From assembly GCA_947452455.1 (NCBI GenBank), contig CANGBX010000004.1, positions 124,001-188,000 on the forward strand: DNA of 64,000 nucleotides, in the 5' to 3' direction. Of this stretch, positions 34,409 through 44,522 are shown piece after piece. This stretch comes from Beijerinckiaceae bacterium. GTDB lineage: Bacteria > Pseudomonadota > Alphaproteobacteria > Rhizobiales > Beijerinckiaceae. A program made the translations under genes and the position numbers. Every line of letters begins with the position of its first letter. Positions within the stretch are counted from its first letter, which is position 1. The notes beneath the pieces were generated by a model that was not told the origin of the DNA, searched no databases, and worked only from the letters and a program-made list of their open reading frames with translations.

Positions 34409-34433
34409 AAAGACGCCTGATGCATTGCCCCTT

Positions 34434-34456
34434 GCCAAGTTAGCCAACTTGGCTAA
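34434..34456. promoter_or_regulatory. Operator-like palindromes ahead of Phd-like gene and BREX
   Basis: Two overlapping inverted repeats: GCCAAGTT-AGCC-AACTTGGC and TTAGCCAA-C-TTGGCTAA, ending 30 bases before the Phd-like start. Phd/YefM antitoxins autorepress through such repeats, so this is a likely operator for the regulator and the downstream BREX operon. Confidence 0.7.
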
Positions 34457-34486
34457 ACTTCAATCCGCATATTTTTGGGGGCTTTT

Positions 34487-34693
34487 ATGCGGACATTTTC
34501 ATCTGCAGATGCCAAGAACCACTTCGGGGAGCTTGTTGATGCCGCGCGTCTAGCGCCTGTCGCGGTCACGAAATACGATAAACTCTTCGTCGTCGTAATG
34601 TCGGCGGACGAATATGAGCGGCTAATGTGCAAAGGTAAAAAAACAGCTCTGATTGGGAAGCAAAGAAAACTAGTGAGTGATAGAAATGCTTGA
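34487..34693 (+). CDS. Phd/YefM-like antitoxin-type regulator
   Basis: 68 residues from the ATG at 34487. The fold signature of Phd/YefM antitoxins is visible: FSSADAKNHFGELVDAARLAPVAVTKYDK and VVVMSADEYERL. The toxin-neutralising C-terminal tail is short and no RelE- or Doc-like toxin gene is present. Instead the gene overlaps brxF by eight bases. It therefore probably serves as a transcriptional autoregulator of the BREX operon, binding the palindromes upstream. An alternative is a remnant antitoxin. Confidence 0.85.
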   Translation: MRTFSSADAKNHFGELVDAARLAPVAVTKYDKLFVVVMSADEYERLMCKGKKTALIGKQRKLVSDRNA

Positions 34694-35144
34694 GACGCTC
34701 GATCGAATAGTTGAGGATATTAGCGGTAGGCATCACAAGCTCGTGCTTCTAATTGGCCCGCCCGGATTGGGGAAAAGTAATTTGCTTGGGCAGTTGGCCG
34801 AACGTCGTAAAGCACGCGTCCTTAAGGTTGGTGCCACCCTTGGCCGTGAATTGCTTACGGTGTCAGGGACCCAGAGACACTTGCTTGCTGCGGATCTGCT
34901 GAAAGACATCGCAGATGGATTTGAAAGCAAAAGTCTCTTGCTTCTGGATAATATTGAAATCCTCTTTGATCGAACACTTAAGCTCAGCCCGCTAGATTTG
35001 CTGAGGCGGCACGCTCAAGCGCGTCGCGTCATTGCAGTTTGGCCAGGACAGCTACGGGAAGACCGGCTCTCCTATGCCACGATGGGACATCCAGAACATC
35101 AGGACTATGGAATCGATGGCTTAGTCCTGTTCAGGATTCATTGA
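34686..35144 (+). CDS. brxF: BREX type 3 protein BrxF (small P-loop ATPase)
   Basis: 152 residues from the ATG at 34686 (an in-frame GTG lies three codons upstream). Walker A GPPGLGKSN (24-32) and a Walker B-like LLLLDNIEILF (about 78-88) mark a small ATPase. Its size and its place directly before brxC fit BrxF, the signature small gene of type 3 BREX (brxF-brxC-pglX-brxHII-pglZ-brxA). First BREX gene, overlapping the Phd-like regulator. Confidence 0.85.
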   Translation: MLETLDRIVEDISGRHHKLVLLIGPPGLGKSNLLGQLAERRKARVLKVGATLGRELLTVSGTQRHLLAADLLKDIADGFESKSLLLLDNIEILFDRTLKLSPLDLLRRHAQARRVIAVWPGQLREDRLSYATMGHPEHQDYGIDGLVLFRIH

Positions 35145-35158
35145 AGGGAGAACACTGG

Positions 35159-38100
35159 ATGTCAATGCAATATGGTGATCTCATTCAGTTCGAGCCTATC
35201 GAGTCAGTAATTCAGCTTCGAGACGCAAATCGTCCGGATGAGGCTAAAAAGCTGGTCTCAACTTACGTCATTTCCGATGACATGGCCGAGCGAATCGCCA
35301 AGCAAATGATCCCCCAGCTTTCGTTCGACGAGGCTGTAGACCACAAAGGTGTGCTGGTTGTCGGTAACTACGGCACCGGTAAATCGCACTTGATGTCCGT
35401 ACTGTCGCTGGTTGCAGAAGACGCCGCATATGTTCCGATTATTCGGCACCCAAAAGTGGCCGAGGCCGCTGGTGCTATTGCTGGAAAGTTCAAGGTTCAC
35501 CGGATTGAAATTTCTAGCCAGATGTCCTTGCGGGATATCATCACGCAACAGCTTGAGGTTTTCCTCGACAAGCACGACGTCAGCTATTCTTTTCCTTCAG
35601 CCGACAAGGTTATCAACAACAAGGCCGCCTTCGAGGAGATGATGGCAGCGTTCGCCGAGGTTCACCCGAACCACGGAGTACTGCTAGTAGTCGATGAGTT
35701 TCTTGAGTACCTGAGATCACGCAAGGATCACGATCTGGTTTTAGATCTCTCGTTCTTGCGAGAGATCGGCGAGGTCACAAAACACCTCCGGTTCCGGTTC
35801 ATCGCCGGCGTTCAGGAAGCGATCTTTGACAGCAGCCGCTTCCAACATGTCGCCGACAGCCTTCGTCGTGTGAAAGACCGATTCACGCAAATTCTGCTCG
35901 CCCGCCAAGATGTCAGCTTCGTAGTGGCCGAGCGCCTCCTGAAAAAAACAGCTGATCAGCAGAACAAGATCCGCGCTTACCTGGTTCCGTTCGCCAAATT
36001 CTATGGCTCGATGAACGAGCGCATGGACGAGTATGTCCGGCTGTTTCCGGTGCACCCTGATTACATTGGGACTTTCGAGCGGCTGGTGTTCACTGAGAAG
36101 CGCGGTGCACTGGTTACCCTCCGAGATCAGATTCAGACCATACTCAGCGAAAATGTGCCGGACGATCGACCGGGACTGATCGGCTATGACAAGTTCTGGG
36201 AGACGGTGACGTCGAATTCCGTGCTACGAGCAGACCCAAACATCGGGCCTGTTCTTAAGGTATCGGAAGTCCTTTCAGAGCGCGTAAGGAAGGCTTTCAC
36301 TCGCCCGGCATACAGGCCGATGGCGCTCCGCATCATCGACGGACTTTCGGTTCATCGCCTGACGACGGGCGGCGACATTTATGTTCCCGTGGGGCCGACT
36401 GCTGAGGAACTCCGGGACACGCTTTGCCTGTTTCAACCCGGCATCGAAGACATGGGCGGAGAGCCGGGGGCTGACCTTCTTTCCCTCGTCCAAACAGTCC
36501 TGCGGGAGACGCTGAAGACGGTCAACGGCCAGTTCATCTCGAAAGCTCCAGACACTGAACAATACTACTTAGATCTGAAGAAGGACGTCGATTACGACGC
36601 CCAGATCGAGAAGCGAGCTGAAGCCCTGTCCGATGACGCGCTAGACCGCGCGTACTACAGCGCAATCCGTCAGCTAATGGAGCGGACTGACGAGACCACC
36701 TACGTCACTGGCCATCAGATCTGGCAGTACCAGATCGAATGGCAGGACCACCGTGTGGAGCGAAATGGTTATCTCTTCTTCGGAGCTCCGAACGACCGAC
36801 CTACGGCACAGCCCGAAAGAGAATTCTACATTTACTTCATCCAGCCGTTTGAGCCACCGCGATTCCGAGACGACCACAAGGCCGACGAGGTCTTCTTTCG
36901 GCTCAAAGGACTCGATGAGGCGATCAAGCGTCATCTCTCTTTCTATGCCGCGGCTCAGGATCTTGCCTCCACGGCGAGCGGTGGAGCTAAATCCATTTAC
37001 CTGGACAAGGCCAAAGACGCCCTGCGCGACATGAGCAAGTGGTTGCAGGAAAAACAGATGACGGCCTACGAGGTCACCTATCAGGGCAAGAGCAAAACCC
37101 TGCAGGAGTGGACCAAAGGCGTGTCGTTACGCGACAAGGCACGTCTCGGCGTGGACGAGCGGATCAACTTTCGCGACGTGGTCAACGTCATCTCTGGTCT
37201 CGCGCTGAACAACCAGTTTGCCGAGGTGGCGACCGAGTATCCGACCTTCTCTGCACTTGTGACCGAGGCGAACCGGAAGCAACTTGTCGGCAACGCTTTG
37301 CGTGCGCTTGCAGGTGGAAATAGGACAAAGGACGCCGTGGTCATCCTCGACGGCCTAGAGATGATGGACGGTGATCGCATCGACCCCACACGGTCTCGCT
37401 ATGCGCAGGAAGTCTTGGCTCGCTTGAAGGCTAAAGGCCACGGCCAGGTACTCAATCGTGGTGAGCTGCTAAGCGGTGACGCAGACGTTGAGTATTTCGC
37501 GCCGATCAAGTTCCGGTTGGAGCCGGATCTGCTTGTTACCGTTCTGGGTGGGCTGGTCTATGCCGGCGATGTCGTCATGGCGATCACCGGCGACAAGATT
37601 GATTCCGGCAAAATCACGTTCCTCGCGGAAAGGCCGCTCGATGAGCTGAAGCAATTTAAGCACGTAGAGGCGCCGAAAGAAATCAATGTAGCCGTCCTCC
37701 GCTCATTGTTCGAGATGTTAAGCTTGCCGCCCGGGCTTGCTCAGCAGGCAACGCAGGGCTCAGACGAGCCGGTCAAGCTACTCCAGGAGGAGGTCGGGAA
37801 GCTGACACGGCGTGTGCTGAGCGCCGCCACGGACATGCCTAGTCGGCTGAGCTTCTGGGGTCAGCTGCTGCTGCGGGAAGAAGAGATTCGAGACTGGCGT
37901 ACAAAGCTTGATGCGGTCAAAGCCTTCTCGGAAAGCCTAGCGCCTTACAACACGGTCGGTAAGCTCAAAAACCTTCGTATCGGCGCCAACGATATCGCGG
38001 TCCAGAAGAAGAACCTCGAGGTTTTGCAGGCTGTCGAAGAGATGCTGGAGTTGGTCGCCGAGCTCGGTACCACGGCCAGCTATCTTTCGCAGGCTGAGAT

Positions 38101-38890
38101 GCTTTTAACGGCAGACCATGCTTGGGTTCGACAGGCGCAAGATGTGCGCAAGCAGGTCCTCGACAAGCTCGCGTCAGAAAGGACCGCACTGCATGCGGCT
38201 GAGTACCGGCAGAAGCTGGCAAAGCTGAAGAAGGATTACATCACCGCTTATGTAGGGCTGCACAGCAAGGCGCGCCTTGGGATCACGGAAGAGAAGACAA
38301 AATCAACGCTGCGCAAGGATTCGCGCCTGATCGCTATGCGGGCGTTGGCTGGCATCTCCTTGATGCCTACCAGCCAGCTGACAATCTTCGAGGAGAAGCT
38401 GGACAAGCTGAAGAGTTGCGCATTACTGGTCGAATCTGAGCTTTCGGCCAGCCCCGTCTGCCCGCACTGCGGCTTCCGGCCGGCGAACGAGCAAGGCGAA
38501 TTGATTCCATCTGCGAATGTTTTGAAGCAGCTAGATGACGAACTTGACCGGCTAATCGACGGCTGGAGACAGACCCTGCTCGACAACCTTGATGATCCGA
38601 TCATCCAAGAAAACTTCGATCTGTTAAAGACAGCTGCCCGCAGCCTCGTCGATGGCTTCATCTCTTCCAAGACTCTACCGGACCCGGTGACACCTGAGTT
38701 TGTCGCTGCCGTTCAGGAGGCTCTGTCTGGGCTTGAAAAAATCAATGTCAGCAGCGCGGAAATCCGACAGGCACTCCTGCAAGGCGGATCGCCGGCTACG
38801 CCCGAAGATCTTCGCAAGCGCTTCGACTTCTTTCTCAACGATCGCTGCAAAGGCAAGGATACGACCAAGCTGCGTTTCGTTGTTGAGTGA
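35159..38890 (+). CDS. brxC: BREX protein BrxC/PglY (large ATPase)
   Basis: 1243 residues. The start at 35159 (MSMQYGDLIQFEPIE) is chosen because GAAGGGAG lies just upstream; the open frame upstream belongs to the brxF overlap. Walker A GNYGTGKSH (69-77), Walker B LLVVDEFLEYL, long coiled-coil-rich helical body, and a C-terminal zinc-ribbon half CPHCGF (about 1100). BrxC/PglY ATPases form the core machinery of BREX, acting with the methyltransferase and PglZ to block phage DNA replication. The GC content of this gene looks higher than that of the genes before it. Confidence 0.92.
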   Translation: MSMQYGDLIQFEPIESVIQLRDANRPDEAKKLVSTYVISDDMAERIAKQMIPQLSFDEAVDHKGVLVVGNYGTGKSHLMSVLSLVAEDAAYVPIIRHPKVAEAAGAIAGKFKVHRIEISSQMSLRDIITQQLEVFLDKHDVSYSFPSADKVINNKAAFEEMMAAFAEVHPNHGVLLVVDEFLEYLRSRKDHDLVLDLSFLREIGEVTKHLRFRFIAGVQEAIFDSSRFQHVADSLRRVKDRFTQILLARQDVSFVVAERLLKKTADQQNKIRAYLVPFAKFYGSMNERMDEYVRLFPVHPDYIGTFERLVFTEKRGALVTLRDQIQTILSENVPDDRPGLIGYDKFWETVTSNSVLRADPNIGPVLKVSEVLSERVRKAFTRPAYRPMALRIIDGLSVHRLTTGGDIYVPVGPTAEELRDTLCLFQPGIEDMGGEPGADLLSLVQTVLRETLKTVNGQFISKAPDTEQYYLDLKKDVDYDAQIEKRAEALSDDALDRAYYSAIRQLMERTDETTYVTGHQIWQYQIEWQDHRVERNGYLFFGAPNDRPTAQPEREFYIYFIQPFEPPRFRDDHKADEVFFRLKGLDEAIKRHLSFYAAAQDLASTASGGAKSIYLDKAKDALRDMSKWLQEKQMTAYEVTYQGKSKTLQEWTKGVSLRDKARLGVDERINFRDVVNVISGLALNNQFAEVATEYPTFSALVTEANRKQLVGNALRALAGGNRTKDAVVILDGLEMMDGDRIDPTRSRYAQEVLARLKAKGHGQVLNRGELLSGDADVEYFAPIKFRLEPDLLVTVLGGLVYAGDVVMAITGDKIDSGKITFLAERPLDELKQFKHVEAPKEINVAVLRSLFEMLSLPPGLAQQATQGSDEPVKLLQEEVGKLTRRVLSAATDMPSRLSFWGQLLLREEEIRDWRTKLDAVKAFSESLAPYNTVGKLKNLRIGANDIAVQKKNLEVLQAVEEMLELVAELGTTASYLSQAEMLLTADHAWVRQAQDVRKQVLDKLASERTALHAAEYRQKLAKLKKDYITAYVGLHSKARLGITEEKTKSTLRKDSRLIAMRALAGISLMPTSQLTIFEEKLDKLKSCALLVESELSASPVCPHCGFRPANEQGELIPSANVLKQLDDELDRLIDGWRQTLLDNLDDPIIQENFDLLKTAARSLVDGFISSKTLPDPVTPEFVAAVQEALSGLEKINVSSAEIRQALLQGGSPATPEDLRKRFDFFLNDRCKGKDTTKLRFVVE

Positions 38891-38922
38891 GGCCCCACCA
38901 CAATCCCGAGAAAGAAAAACAG

Positions 38923-41712
38923 ATGAACGGTCAATTGACGATGGATAGTGGGAAGAGTGTCGGCACAGTAGAGTGCTTCGGTATAACTTTCCCAAGTGAG
39001 GATGCACGCCGGACCCACTTCCTAGCACTGCTTTCCGAAAAACTTAAGGACCCAGCGTTTCGGAATCAAGAAGGTTTTCCAGAAGGGACCGATGATGCAA
39101 TCCTAGCGATGTCGGACCCGCCTTACTACACTGCCTGCCCAAACCCGTGGATAGCTGACTTCGTTCGGTTCCATGGGAGCGAGTACGATCCAAATGCACC
39201 TTACTCTAGAGTTCCTTATGCGTCTGATGTGATGGAAGGAAAAAACCATCCCATCTACAACGCTCACAGCTATCACACTAAAGTGCCCCACCGAGCGATT
39301 ATGAGGTATATCCTCCATTTCACGGATCCGGGCGATCTTGTTCTAGATGGGTTCGCAGGAACAGGGATGGCCGGAGTCGCCGCATTGATGTGCGGTAATC
39401 GAAGCGAAGTCGAGTCGCTCGGATTGGAAGTGCTGTCCGACCGTAGTATCAGAGATATTGGCCGAAGTACCTACAAATCAGAAACGGATTTAAAATTCGG
39501 AAGGCGCTATTCGGTTTTGGGTGATCTTTCCCCAGCCGCCACCTTCATTGCACATAACTACAATGCTGATATTGATACAGTGGAGCTGACTCGCGTCGCG
39601 GACAGAATAATTCATCAACTAAAGAAGGAATTCTCTTGGCTCTGGACGACTAACGTTGGGACCCAGCGCGGTTGGATAAATTATACTGTTTGGTCTGAGG
39701 TTTTTGCTTGTTCTGAATGTGCCGGAGAAATCAATTACTACGAAAATGCATTCAGAAACACCTCTACTGGCGTTGAGTATAATGATGTTTTTCCATGCCC
39801 TCACTGCGGCAGCTTGTGTAGTAAAAATCCGTCAAAAAAATCTGGTGCAAACGCTCTTGAGCGCGTTTTTGTCACTTTCAATGACCCATTTCTGGGCACC
39901 ACATTGAAGCAACAAAAACGTGTCCCGGTTTTGATAAACTATTCGATTGGCAAGAAGCGTTATACGAAGAAGATAGATGACGATGATTTCAATTTGCTTT
40001 TGAAAATCTCAGACCTTCCCATCAGCCGTTTTGTTCCCACTGATCGAATGCCGGAGGGTGATGAGGCGCGGAGAAATGACGACGAAGGAATTACGCATGT
40101 ACACCATTTTTACTCAAGGCGAATACTTGAAACCATTGGTCGATTTCGTGATTTGGCCAAGGGCGACCATTGCCTAGAGTTTCTTCTAGGCAGTGTTCTT
40201 CCTAAGCTTACGATCATGAATCGGTTTATGCCTCAACATGGCGGGAGAGCCTTAGTTGGTCCTATGGCAAATACGCTTTACGTTCCGCCTGTTAGTGTGG
40301 AGAACAACGCGATTGACCAACTTGAATTCCAACTCAAAAAAATTGTGTCGGCACTTAACGATCAGCGCTCGTCATGCATCTCCACTCAGGGCATGCAGAA
40401 CTGGAGTATTCCGGAAAACTCCATTGATTATATCTTTCTTGATCCGCCTTTCGGGGCTAACATCATGTACTCTGAGCTCAGCTTTCTCCGAGAGTCCTGG
40501 CTTGGTGTGAAGACAAATATAAAACTCGAAGCAATTGAAAATAAAACCCAAAAAAAAGGACCCGACGAATACAGGCGGCAGATGAGCCGTTCTTTTAAAG
40601 AGGCTTACCGCGTCCTTAAACCCGGTCGCTGGATAACAGTTGAATTCTCAAACACCAAAGCAAGTGTATGGAACAGTATCCAGATAGCGCTCTCCGAGGC
40701 GGGATTCGTGATCGCATCTGTCGCTGCACTTGACAAGACGCGAGGTGGCCTCCACTCGATGATAGGTGTTACTGCAGTTAAGCAAGATCTCATTATCTCA
40801 GCATATAAGCCAAATGATGCTCTTGAAGCGCGCCTTCAAAAGCAACGAGGCAGTGAAGAGTCAATTTGGGACTTTGTTCACACGCACCTGCAACAAGTTG
40901 TTGTAGTACGATCTAACGCAAGAACACTTGAGTTTATCGTAGAACGCGATCCACGTATTATATTTGATCGCGTCGTATCCTGGTTTGTGCAACACAATTA
41001 CCCCGTACCTGTTTCTAGCCAAGAGTTTCAGGAAGGCCTCCGTCAAAAGTTTATTGAGCGAGACGGAATGATATTCTTGCCTGATCAAGTTGTTGAGTAT
41101 GACAAGAAACGAGCTCAATTCAACGCCTCGCCCCAGATTGAACTTTTCGTTAGCGACGAAAAGAGCGCAATAGATTGGCTTTCGGATCATTTAAAGAAAC
41201 GCCCATCCACATATCAGGAGCTACAGCCGGATTTCTTTGGGCAGCTAGGGGCTGGGTGGAAGAAGCACGAGGAGCGGCCTGAACTAGCTGCCTTGTTGGA
41301 CGAAAATTTTCTTCGCTTCGATGGAAATGGGGAGGTGCCAAACCAGATTCATCGTTATTTGTCCAGCAACTTTAAAGATCTGCGTGGACTAGAAAAGAAT
41401 GACGAGCGCTTGAAGCAAAAGGCAAAAGATCGTTGGTATGTGCCAGACCCAAACAAGGCGAAGGACCTGGAACAGAAGCGCGAGCGATCGTTGCTGAAAG
41501 AGTTTGAGAGCTACAGGTCTGCGCCTGGCCGCCGGATCAAGGAGTTCAGGCTCGAGGTGCTTCGAGCTGGATTTAAAACCGCGTGGGCTGCTAAGGACTA
41601 CAGGACCATCATCGGCATTGCCCAGAAGATCCCCGAGGAGGCGCTGCAGGAGGATGAGAAGCTGTTGCTGTGGTATGATCAGGCGCTCACCCGCATGGAG
41701 GCAGATGCGTGA
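38923..41712 (+). CDS. pglX: BREX adenine-specific DNA methyltransferase PglX (type 3)
   Basis: 929 residues from the ATG at 38923; an alternative GTG at 38887 overlaps the brxC stop. SDPPYY (64-69) and LDPPFG (about 505-510) are catalytic-type DPP(Y/F) motifs, and LDGFAGTGMAG (about 142-152) is the SAM-binding motif. An inserted zinc module (CSEC, then CPHC) lies at about 264-290. This layout fits the DUF1156-like PglX of type 3 BREX, which methylates a specific site on host DNA to mark self. By eye, the central part of the gene is richer in A+T than brxC and the helicase gene, which suggests replacement of the specificity region by recombination. Confidence 0.92.
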   Translation: MNGQLTMDSGKSVGTVECFGITFPSEDARRTHFLALLSEKLKDPAFRNQEGFPEGTDDAILAMSDPPYYTACPNPWIADFVRFHGSEYDPNAPYSRVPYASDVMEGKNHPIYNAHSYHTKVPHRAIMRYILHFTDPGDLVLDGFAGTGMAGVAALMCGNRSEVESLGLEVLSDRSIRDIGRSTYKSETDLKFGRRYSVLGDLSPAATFIAHNYNADIDTVELTRVADRIIHQLKKEFSWLWTTNVGTQRGWINYTVWSEVFACSECAGEINYYENAFRNTSTGVEYNDVFPCPHCGSLCSKNPSKKSGANALERVFVTFNDPFLGTTLKQQKRVPVLINYSIGKKRYTKKIDDDDFNLLLKISDLPISRFVPTDRMPEGDEARRNDDEGITHVHHFYSRRILETIGRFRDLAKGDHCLEFLLGSVLPKLTIMNRFMPQHGGRALVGPMANTLYVPPVSVENNAIDQLEFQLKKIVSALNDQRSSCISTQGMQNWSIPENSIDYIFLDPPFGANIMYSELSFLRESWLGVKTNIKLEAIENKTQKKGPDEYRRQMSRSFKEAYRVLKPGRWITVEFSNTKASVWNSIQIALSEAGFVIASVAALDKTRGGLHSMIGVTAVKQDLIISAYKPNDALEARLQKQRGSEESIWDFVHTHLQQVVVVRSNARTLEFIVERDPRIIFDRVVSWFVQHNYPVPVSSQEFQEGLRQKFIERDGMIFLPDQVVEYDKKRAQFNASPQIELFVSDEKSAIDWLSDHLKKRPSTYQELQPDFFGQLGAGWKKHEERPELAALLDENFLRFDGNGEVPNQIHRYLSSNFKDLRGLEKNDERLKQKAKDRWYVPDPNKAKDLEQKRERSLLKEFESYRSAPGRRIKEFRLEVLRAGFKTAWAAKDYRTIIGIAQKIPEEALQEDEKLLLWYDQALTRMEADA

Positions 41713-44522
41713 CGCATGCGAGCAGCGGACATGGTGTCGGTGCGTGGTGCTGGCATAACCGACATGGCGCACTCTGCCGTGTCATTGACCAGGAAGAAAT
41801 CTGGGGGCAAACCACCTATCGAGTCTGGCTGCCAGATAAGGATGCCGTTGTCCGCGCCCGCTCGGACGATCTGAGTCCGCTCGACTCGGTCCAACCGACA
41901 GTCGATCAGATCTTGCACACCGCCGCGGCGGCGAAGTTGCTCGACGCGCTGGAGGATAACCTCCTGCTGGCGCCTATACAGTCGACCGTTGTGCCGCTGC
42001 CCCACCAGCTCTACGCGCTCAAACGCGCCATGAGCCGGGACCGGATCCGCTATCTGTTGGCGGATGAGGTAGGTCTAGGGAAGACCATCGAAGCCGGTCT
42101 CATCCTGCGCGAGTTGAAGTTGCGCGGCATGGCGAAGCGGATTCTTGTCGTGGCGCCGAAAGGGCTGGTCCGACAGTGGCAGGCGGAGATGCGGCTACAT
42201 TTCGGAGAGCAATTCAAGTTCATCGAGCCCGCAGAGCTCTCGACCTTCCGGCAATGGCGAAGCGATGAAGAAAACCTCTGGCGGCTTCATGATCAAGTGA
42301 TCTGCTCGCTTGATGCGGTGAAGCCGCTTGACGGCCGCCGCGGCTGGAGTCTTGAGCAACTCAGCACGTACAACCGAGAGCGTTTTGAAGATCTGATTTC
42401 GGCTTCCTGGGATCTGGTCATCATCGACGAAGCCCATCGCATGGGTGGCAGCACGGATCAGGTCGCGCGATATAAGCTGGGGGCAGCTCTGGCGGAGGCG
42501 GCACCATATCTGCTTCTGCTGTCCGCAACTCCGCACCAGGGCAAAACCGACCAGTTCCATCGCTTGATGCAGCTGCTCGAGCGGAATTCCTTCCCCGACG
42601 AGAGCAGTATTTCCAGCGAACGGGTACGCCCCTTTGTTGTGCGCACAGAAAAGCGCGCTGCAATCGATGCCGAGGGCAAGCCACTCTTCAAACCGCGCAT
42701 GACCCGCCTCCATCCGGTGGCATGGCAGGACCGCCATGCCAGTCAGCAGAAGCTCTATGAAGCTGTTACCGACTATGTCCGCTACGGCTACAATCAGGCT
42801 ATAACTGCGAAGCAGCGGCACATTGGATTCCTTATGATCCTGATGCAGCGACTGGTGACGTCGAGCACGGCTGCCATCCGCGCGACACTCGAAAAGCGCC
42901 AAGCACTGCTGGATCAGCCGCAGCTTCAGCCGTCCCTGTTCGATGCGGCAGACGTCGATGAGTGGGGCGAACTCGATGGACAGGCCCAGGTTGATCTCGC
43001 GCTCCAGATGAGGGGCTGGAAAATGGAGAAGGCAGAGGTCGACACTCTGCTTGAGCTGGCCCGCGCTACGGAGGCACAGGGGACGGATGCCAAGGCAGAA
43101 GCGCTCCTGGAGCTGATCTACAAGCTTCAGCAGGAAGAGAACGATCCCGACCTGAAAGTGCTGATCTTCACCGAATTCGTCCCCACGCAAGCAATGCTTG
43201 CGGATTTCCTGGAAGCCCGCGGCTTCTCGGTCACTACATTGAACGGGAGCATGGATCTCGAAGCCCGAGCCCGGGTGCAGCAATCATTCACCCGACATAC
43301 CCGCATTCTGATCTCGACGGATGCTGGAGGTGAGGGTTTGAACCTCCAGTTTTGCCACGTCATCGTAAATTTCGACATGCCATGGAACCCTATGCGGGTC
43401 GAACAGCGCATCGGCCGCGTTGACCGTATTGGGCAGCCGCACGTGGTGCGCGCGATCAACTTCGTCCTGGAGGATACAGTCGAGCATCGCGTGCGCGAGG
43501 TTCTGGAGACGAAACTAGCGATCATCGCCGAAGAGTTCGGCGTGGATAAGGTCGCTGACGTAATGGACTCGGTCGAAGTAGAGCCGCTGTTCGATGAGCT
43601 CTTCCTTCAGGGGCTCCAGAACCCTGACGCTATCGAAAGTGAATGTGACGCAGTTTTGTCGCAGCTTCGCTCGACCATCGCCGAAAGCCACAAGAGTAGC
43701 GAACTCTTGTCGGATGGGCATCAGCTTGATGCAGACGATGCCCGCAAGTGGAGAGACCACCCGGCACAGTTCTGGCTGGAGAGGGCGATCACGTCCGGGC
43801 TGCCAGCACGCGGCGGAGACGCCATTAAGGAAGCTGATATATGGCGGGTGCGTTGGGTGGACGGAAGCGAGTCGGCCAAGGTCTGCTTCGACGCGAGGAC
43901 AGCCGAGGAGCGACCCGATGTTGAATGGATAACAATAGAAGATCACCGGGCTCGGGCAGTGATCAGCGATTTGCCGCGCTGCGTTTCGGGTCAACCGCTT
44001 CCTACCGTCCGGATTAGCGGTCTTCCAGAGAGCGTCCGGGGCGTGTGGTCGCTGTGGGAGATCAGCCTGTCCGCCGATGATTTCAGCAGACGGCGCTTCT
44101 TGTCCGTCTTCGTGAACGACGAAGGGCGAACCTTTTTACCTACGGCGAAGCGAATCTGGGATCTGCTTCTGACGGAACGGGTCGAGCGTGTTGGCGTGGT
44201 CGCCGCCGCAAATGCACACGGTTGCTTTGACCGCTCGAAGAATGCCGCTCTCACCCAAGGCGAACGCATCTTTGCGGATATGGCGGAGGAGCACAGGGCC
44301 CGTATCCAGGAAGAGCGCGAACGCGCCAAGTATGCATATGATGCGCGGCATCAGGCTATTGGTCGGGTCGGTCTCCAGACAGTCCGGGACTACCGTCGGA
44401 AGCGTCTGCGTGCCGACCATGACGCCCGCATGGCACAGCTGGATGCTGCAGAAGCATACACGCCCGATCTGAGCCCCGTTCTACTATTGCATGTAGGCGA
44501 ACGGGAACCGGCTATATCATGA
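41709..44522 (+). CDS. brxHII: BREX SNF2-type helicase BrxHII
   Basis: 937 residues from a GTG overlapping the pglX stop (GTGA). An SF2/SNF2 helicase: DEVGLGKTIEAG (about 119-130), DEAH (about 240-243), and the C-terminal lobe with STDAGGEGLNLQF and QRIGRVDRIGQ. The C-terminal third is charged and helical. Order and size match BrxHII of type 3 BREX. It resembles the helicase at 7632-10727 in the core motifs, but the N- and C-terminal parts differ. Confidence 0.9.
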   Translation: MTHASSGHGVGAWCWHNRHGALCRVIDQEEIWGQTTYRVWLPDKDAVVRARSDDLSPLDSVQPTVDQILHTAAAAKLLDALEDNLLLAPIQSTVVPLPHQLYALKRAMSRDRIRYLLADEVGLGKTIEAGLILRELKLRGMAKRILVVAPKGLVRQWQAEMRLHFGEQFKFIEPAELSTFRQWRSDEENLWRLHDQVICSLDAVKPLDGRRGWSLEQLSTYNRERFEDLISASWDLVIIDEAHRMGGSTDQVARYKLGAALAEAAPYLLLLSATPHQGKTDQFHRLMQLLERNSFPDESSISSERVRPFVVRTEKRAAIDAEGKPLFKPRMTRLHPVAWQDRHASQQKLYEAVTDYVRYGYNQAITAKQRHIGFLMILMQRLVTSSTAAIRATLEKRQALLDQPQLQPSLFDAADVDEWGELDGQAQVDLALQMRGWKMEKAEVDTLLELARATEAQGTDAKAEALLELIYKLQQEENDPDLKVLIFTEFVPTQAMLADFLEARGFSVTTLNGSMDLEARARVQQSFTRHTRILISTDAGGEGLNLQFCHVIVNFDMPWNPMRVEQRIGRVDRIGQPHVVRAINFVLEDTVEHRVREVLETKLAIIAEEFGVDKVADVMDSVEVEPLFDELFLQGLQNPDAIESECDAVLSQLRSTIAESHKSSELLSDGHQLDADDARKWRDHPAQFWLERAITSGLPARGGDAIKEADIWRVRWVDGSESAKVCFDARTAEERPDVEWITIEDHRARAVISDLPRCVSGQPLPTVRISGLPESVRGVWSLWEISLSADDFSRRRFLSVFVNDEGRTFLPTAKRIWDLLLTERVERVGVVAAANAHGCFDRSKNAALTQGERIFADMAEEHRARIQEERERAKYAYDARHQAIGRVGLQTVRDYRRKRLRADHDARMAQLDAAEAYTPDLSPVLLLHVGEREPAIS

